64,000 nt of DNA from an uncultured Clostridia bacterium (GTDB taxonomy: Bacteria > Bacillota > Clostridia > Lachnospirales > Anaerotignaceae): contig CALWGF010000004.1 of NCBI GenBank assembly GCA_944379995.1, positions 109,395-173,394 on the forward strand, in the 5' to 3' direction. The stretch's first letter is position 1; each line of letters starts with the position of its first letter. The notes under the pieces were generated by a model. It searched no databases and had not been told where the DNA came from. It saw nothing but the letters and a program-made list of their open reading frames with translations. The position numbers and the translations under genes are program-made. Below, in pieces: positions 62,518-64,000 of the stretch.

Positions 62518-62546
62518 TTTTTAAATTAGAAGGGAAACCACAGGTA

Positions 62547-63194
62547 ATGGACGTTATTTTTAATTATTTTGCTCAAATAGGTGCAGGACTTGAAGTAACA
62601 CTTAAAGTCTTTGCTGTCTGTATTATATTTTCAATACCTCTTGGTATTATAGTTGCTTTATGCAGACTTTCTAAAAACATTATTATAAGAAAAATTGCAG
62701 AATTTTATATATGGGTATTAAGAGGTACTCCTCTTTTGCTTCAGATAATGTTTATATTTTTTGGACTTCCAGTAATGGGTATAAGTCTTGGTAATAATAG
62801 ACTTATGTCAGCATATATTCCTTTTGTACTTAACTATGCTGCATATTTTGGAGAAATATTCCGTTCAGGAATACAGTCTATTGAAAAAGGGCAAAGAGAG
62901 GCTGCGTCTATACTTGGGTTTACTCCTTTTCAAATTAATATGAAAATTGTACTTCCACAGGTTTTTAAAAGAACATTACCTTCTGTTGGAAATGAGATAA
63001 TAACTCTTGTAAAAGATACTTCTCTTGTATACATAATAGGTGTTAATGATATTCTTAAACTTTCAAAGGGTATTGCAAACAGAGATGTTACTTTGCTTCC
63101 TTTTGTTGTTGCTGCTATAATGTATCTTGTTATGACATTTGTTATTACAAAAATTCTTGAAAAAGTAGAAAAGAAAGTAATTTATGAGGAGTAG
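62547..63194 (+). CDS. Polar amino acid ABC transporter permease
   Basis: 215 residues with five membrane helices and the HisM/GlnP signature: VTLKVFAVCIIFSIPLGIIV, EFYIWVLRGTPLLLQIMFIF and the EAA loop IEKGQREAASILGFTPFQINMK with QVFKRTLPSVGNE. It forms the membrane channel as a homodimer. The ATG is 29 bases after the binding-protein gene; the gene overlaps no neighbour at its likely start of the ATPase. Confidence 0.94.
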   Translation: MDVIFNYFAQIGAGLEVTLKVFAVCIIFSIPLGIIVALCRLSKNIIIRKIAEFYIWVLRGTPLLLQIMFIFFGLPVMGISLGNNRLMSAYIPFVLNYAAYFGEIFRSGIQSIEKGQREAASILGFTPFQINMKIVLPQVFKRTLPSVGNEIITLVKDTSLVYIIGVNDILKLSKGIANRDVTLLPFVVAAIMYLVMTFVITKILEKVEKKVIYEE

Positions 63195-63201
63195 GTGTAA
63201 A

Positions 63202-63921
63202 ATGCTTTTAAAAGCTGACGGTTTATATAAATCATTTGGTGGAAAATCTGTACTTAATGGTGTAAGTTTAAGTGCAAATGAAGGTGAAGTAATTTCTATT
63301 GTAGGGAAATCTGGTGCTGGAAAAACAACTGTACTTAGATGTATTACTGGACTTGAAACATGTGACAAAGGCACTATAATAGTTGATGGTAAATATCTTT
63401 GTATGGAAGAAAATAATGTTATGGTTCGTGCTACAAAAAATGAACTTTATGAAATAAGAAAAAGTTTGGGTATGGTTTTTCAGAATTATCATCTTTTTCC
63501 TCATCTTACAGTACTTGAAAATGTTACACTTGCTCTTACAGAGGTTTATAAAATGTCTAAGGAAGAAGCTGATGAAAAAGCTATAAAAATGCTTAAAAGG
63601 CTTGATATGGGCGAAAAATTAAATAATAAGCCTTTTGAACTTTCTGGTGGACAAAAACAAAGGGTTGCTATTGCTAGAAGCTGTGTAACAAATCCTAAGT
63701 TACTTTGTTTTGATGAACCAACAGCAGCTTTGGACTCTGCTCTTGTAATGGATATTGTTAAAATTATAAGGGACCTTGCTAAAGATGGTATGGGTATACT
63801 TATAATAAGTCATGATGAAAAATTTGTAAGAGATGTTTCTGATAAAGTTGTTATTGTTGAAAATGGTGTTATTAAAGCTAATATGACAGCTGAAGAATAT
63901 GGTAAAACAATACGTTCTTAA
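63202..63921 (+). CDS. Polar amino acid ABC transporter ATPase
   Basis: 239 residues from ATG 63202. Walker A GKSGAGKTT, Q-loop VFQNYHLFPHLTVLENV, signature LSGGQKQRVAIARSC, Walker B LLCFDEPTAALDS and the H-loop ISHDEKFVRDV, the GlnQ/HisP pattern. A frame to 63184 overlaps the permease; TAGGTG lies before 63202. Last gene of the operon. Confidence 0.95.
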   Translation: MLLKADGLYKSFGGKSVLNGVSLSANEGEVISIVGKSGAGKTTVLRCITGLETCDKGTIIVDGKYLCMEENNVMVRATKNELYEIRKSLGMVFQNYHLFPHLTVLENVTLALTEVYKMSKEEADEKAIKMLKRLDMGEKLNNKPFELSGGQKQRVAIARSCVTNPKLLCFDEPTAALDSALVMDIVKIIRDLAKDGMGILIISHDEKFVRDVSDKVVIVENGVIKANMTAEEYGKTIRS

Positions 63922-63928
63922 TAATAAA

Positions 63929-64000
63929 GGCTCTGTCACAACAAATGGTTGATTTTTGACGAGAAATAGCGTATAATAATAGTAAGAAACAGTACCACCG
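63929..64000. mobile_element. Possible end of an insertion sequence, cut by window edge
   Basis: GGCTCTGTCACAACAAATGG begins 8 bases after the ATPase stop and is followed by a promoter-like TTGATT (63949), 17 bp, TATAAT (63972). A GGCTCT start and a close inward promoter resemble the terminal repeats of ISL3-type elements. No transposase codons are inside the window, so this is tentative. Confidence 0.35.

Overview
The window is chromosomal DNA of a very AT-rich, probably spore-forming Firmicute of the class Clostridia. It looks Lachnospiraceae-like; the genus cannot be fixed from sequence alone. The evidence is the typical Gram-positive origin cluster, bofA next to a DUF2508 gene, DUF3842 and DUF4446 genes, a serS T-box, and frequent TTG/GTG starts behind strong GGAGG ribosome binding sites.

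Layout. 1-5370: end of a membrane acyltransferase gene, a rubredoxin too short for a usual ORF cutoff (402-563), a MATE exporter, and an operon-like run DUF3842 - radical SAM - metallo-hydrolase - Cof phosphatase. 5407-5895: a RelE-type toxin-antitoxin pair. 6120-14119: an integrated element of about 8 kb bounded by 67-bp direct repeats derived from the 3' end of tRNA-Ser(GCU). It carries a tyrosine integrase, a divergent repressor/Cro-like pair, an AlpA/Xis-like protein, a P4-type primase-helicase, a probable origin with repeats flanking an AT-rich core, several small unknown genes, and an orphan antitoxin copied from the chromosomal toxin-antitoxin locus. It has no conjugation, capsid or terminase gene that I recognise and resembles a phage satellite (PICI-like).

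14100-33800: minus-strand housekeeping genes leading away from the replication origin: serS under T-box control, DUF4446, parB, parA with two perfect parS sites, a lipid kinase, argS, noc-like parB, rsmG, mnmG, mnmE, jag, yidC, yidD, rnpA and rpmH. 33800-35900 is a bipartite oriC around dnaA, with DnaA boxes, a DnaA-trio tract and an AT-rich unwinding region. 35910-43284 holds dnaN, yaaA, recF, gyrB and gyrA on the plus strand. Coding strands therefore diverge from the origin, as expected for replication-aligned transcription.

43400-64000: an ECF sigma/anti-sigma pair, a CapA-like lipoprotein, two-subunit class I fumarate hydratase, a complete branched-chain amino acid ABC operon (livK-H-M-G-F), tRNA-Phe, divergent apbE and NusG-II/Gx-transporter genes, guaB, DUF2508-bofA, a rhomboid protease, a family-4-like uracil-DNA glycosylase lacking cysteines, a monooxygenase, tRNA-Arg, and a polar amino acid ABC operon. 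The last 70 bases look like the end of an insertion sequence.

The most interesting unexplained items are: a stretch of about 690 bp without genes but with its own consensus promoter, nested stems and a strong terminator (60332-61056), which looks like a large structured non-coding RNA; a smaller structured element between serS and DUF4446 (15999-16141); the satellite element with its own repeat families; and a second cluster of perfect DnaA boxes 24 kb from oriC (59202-59423).
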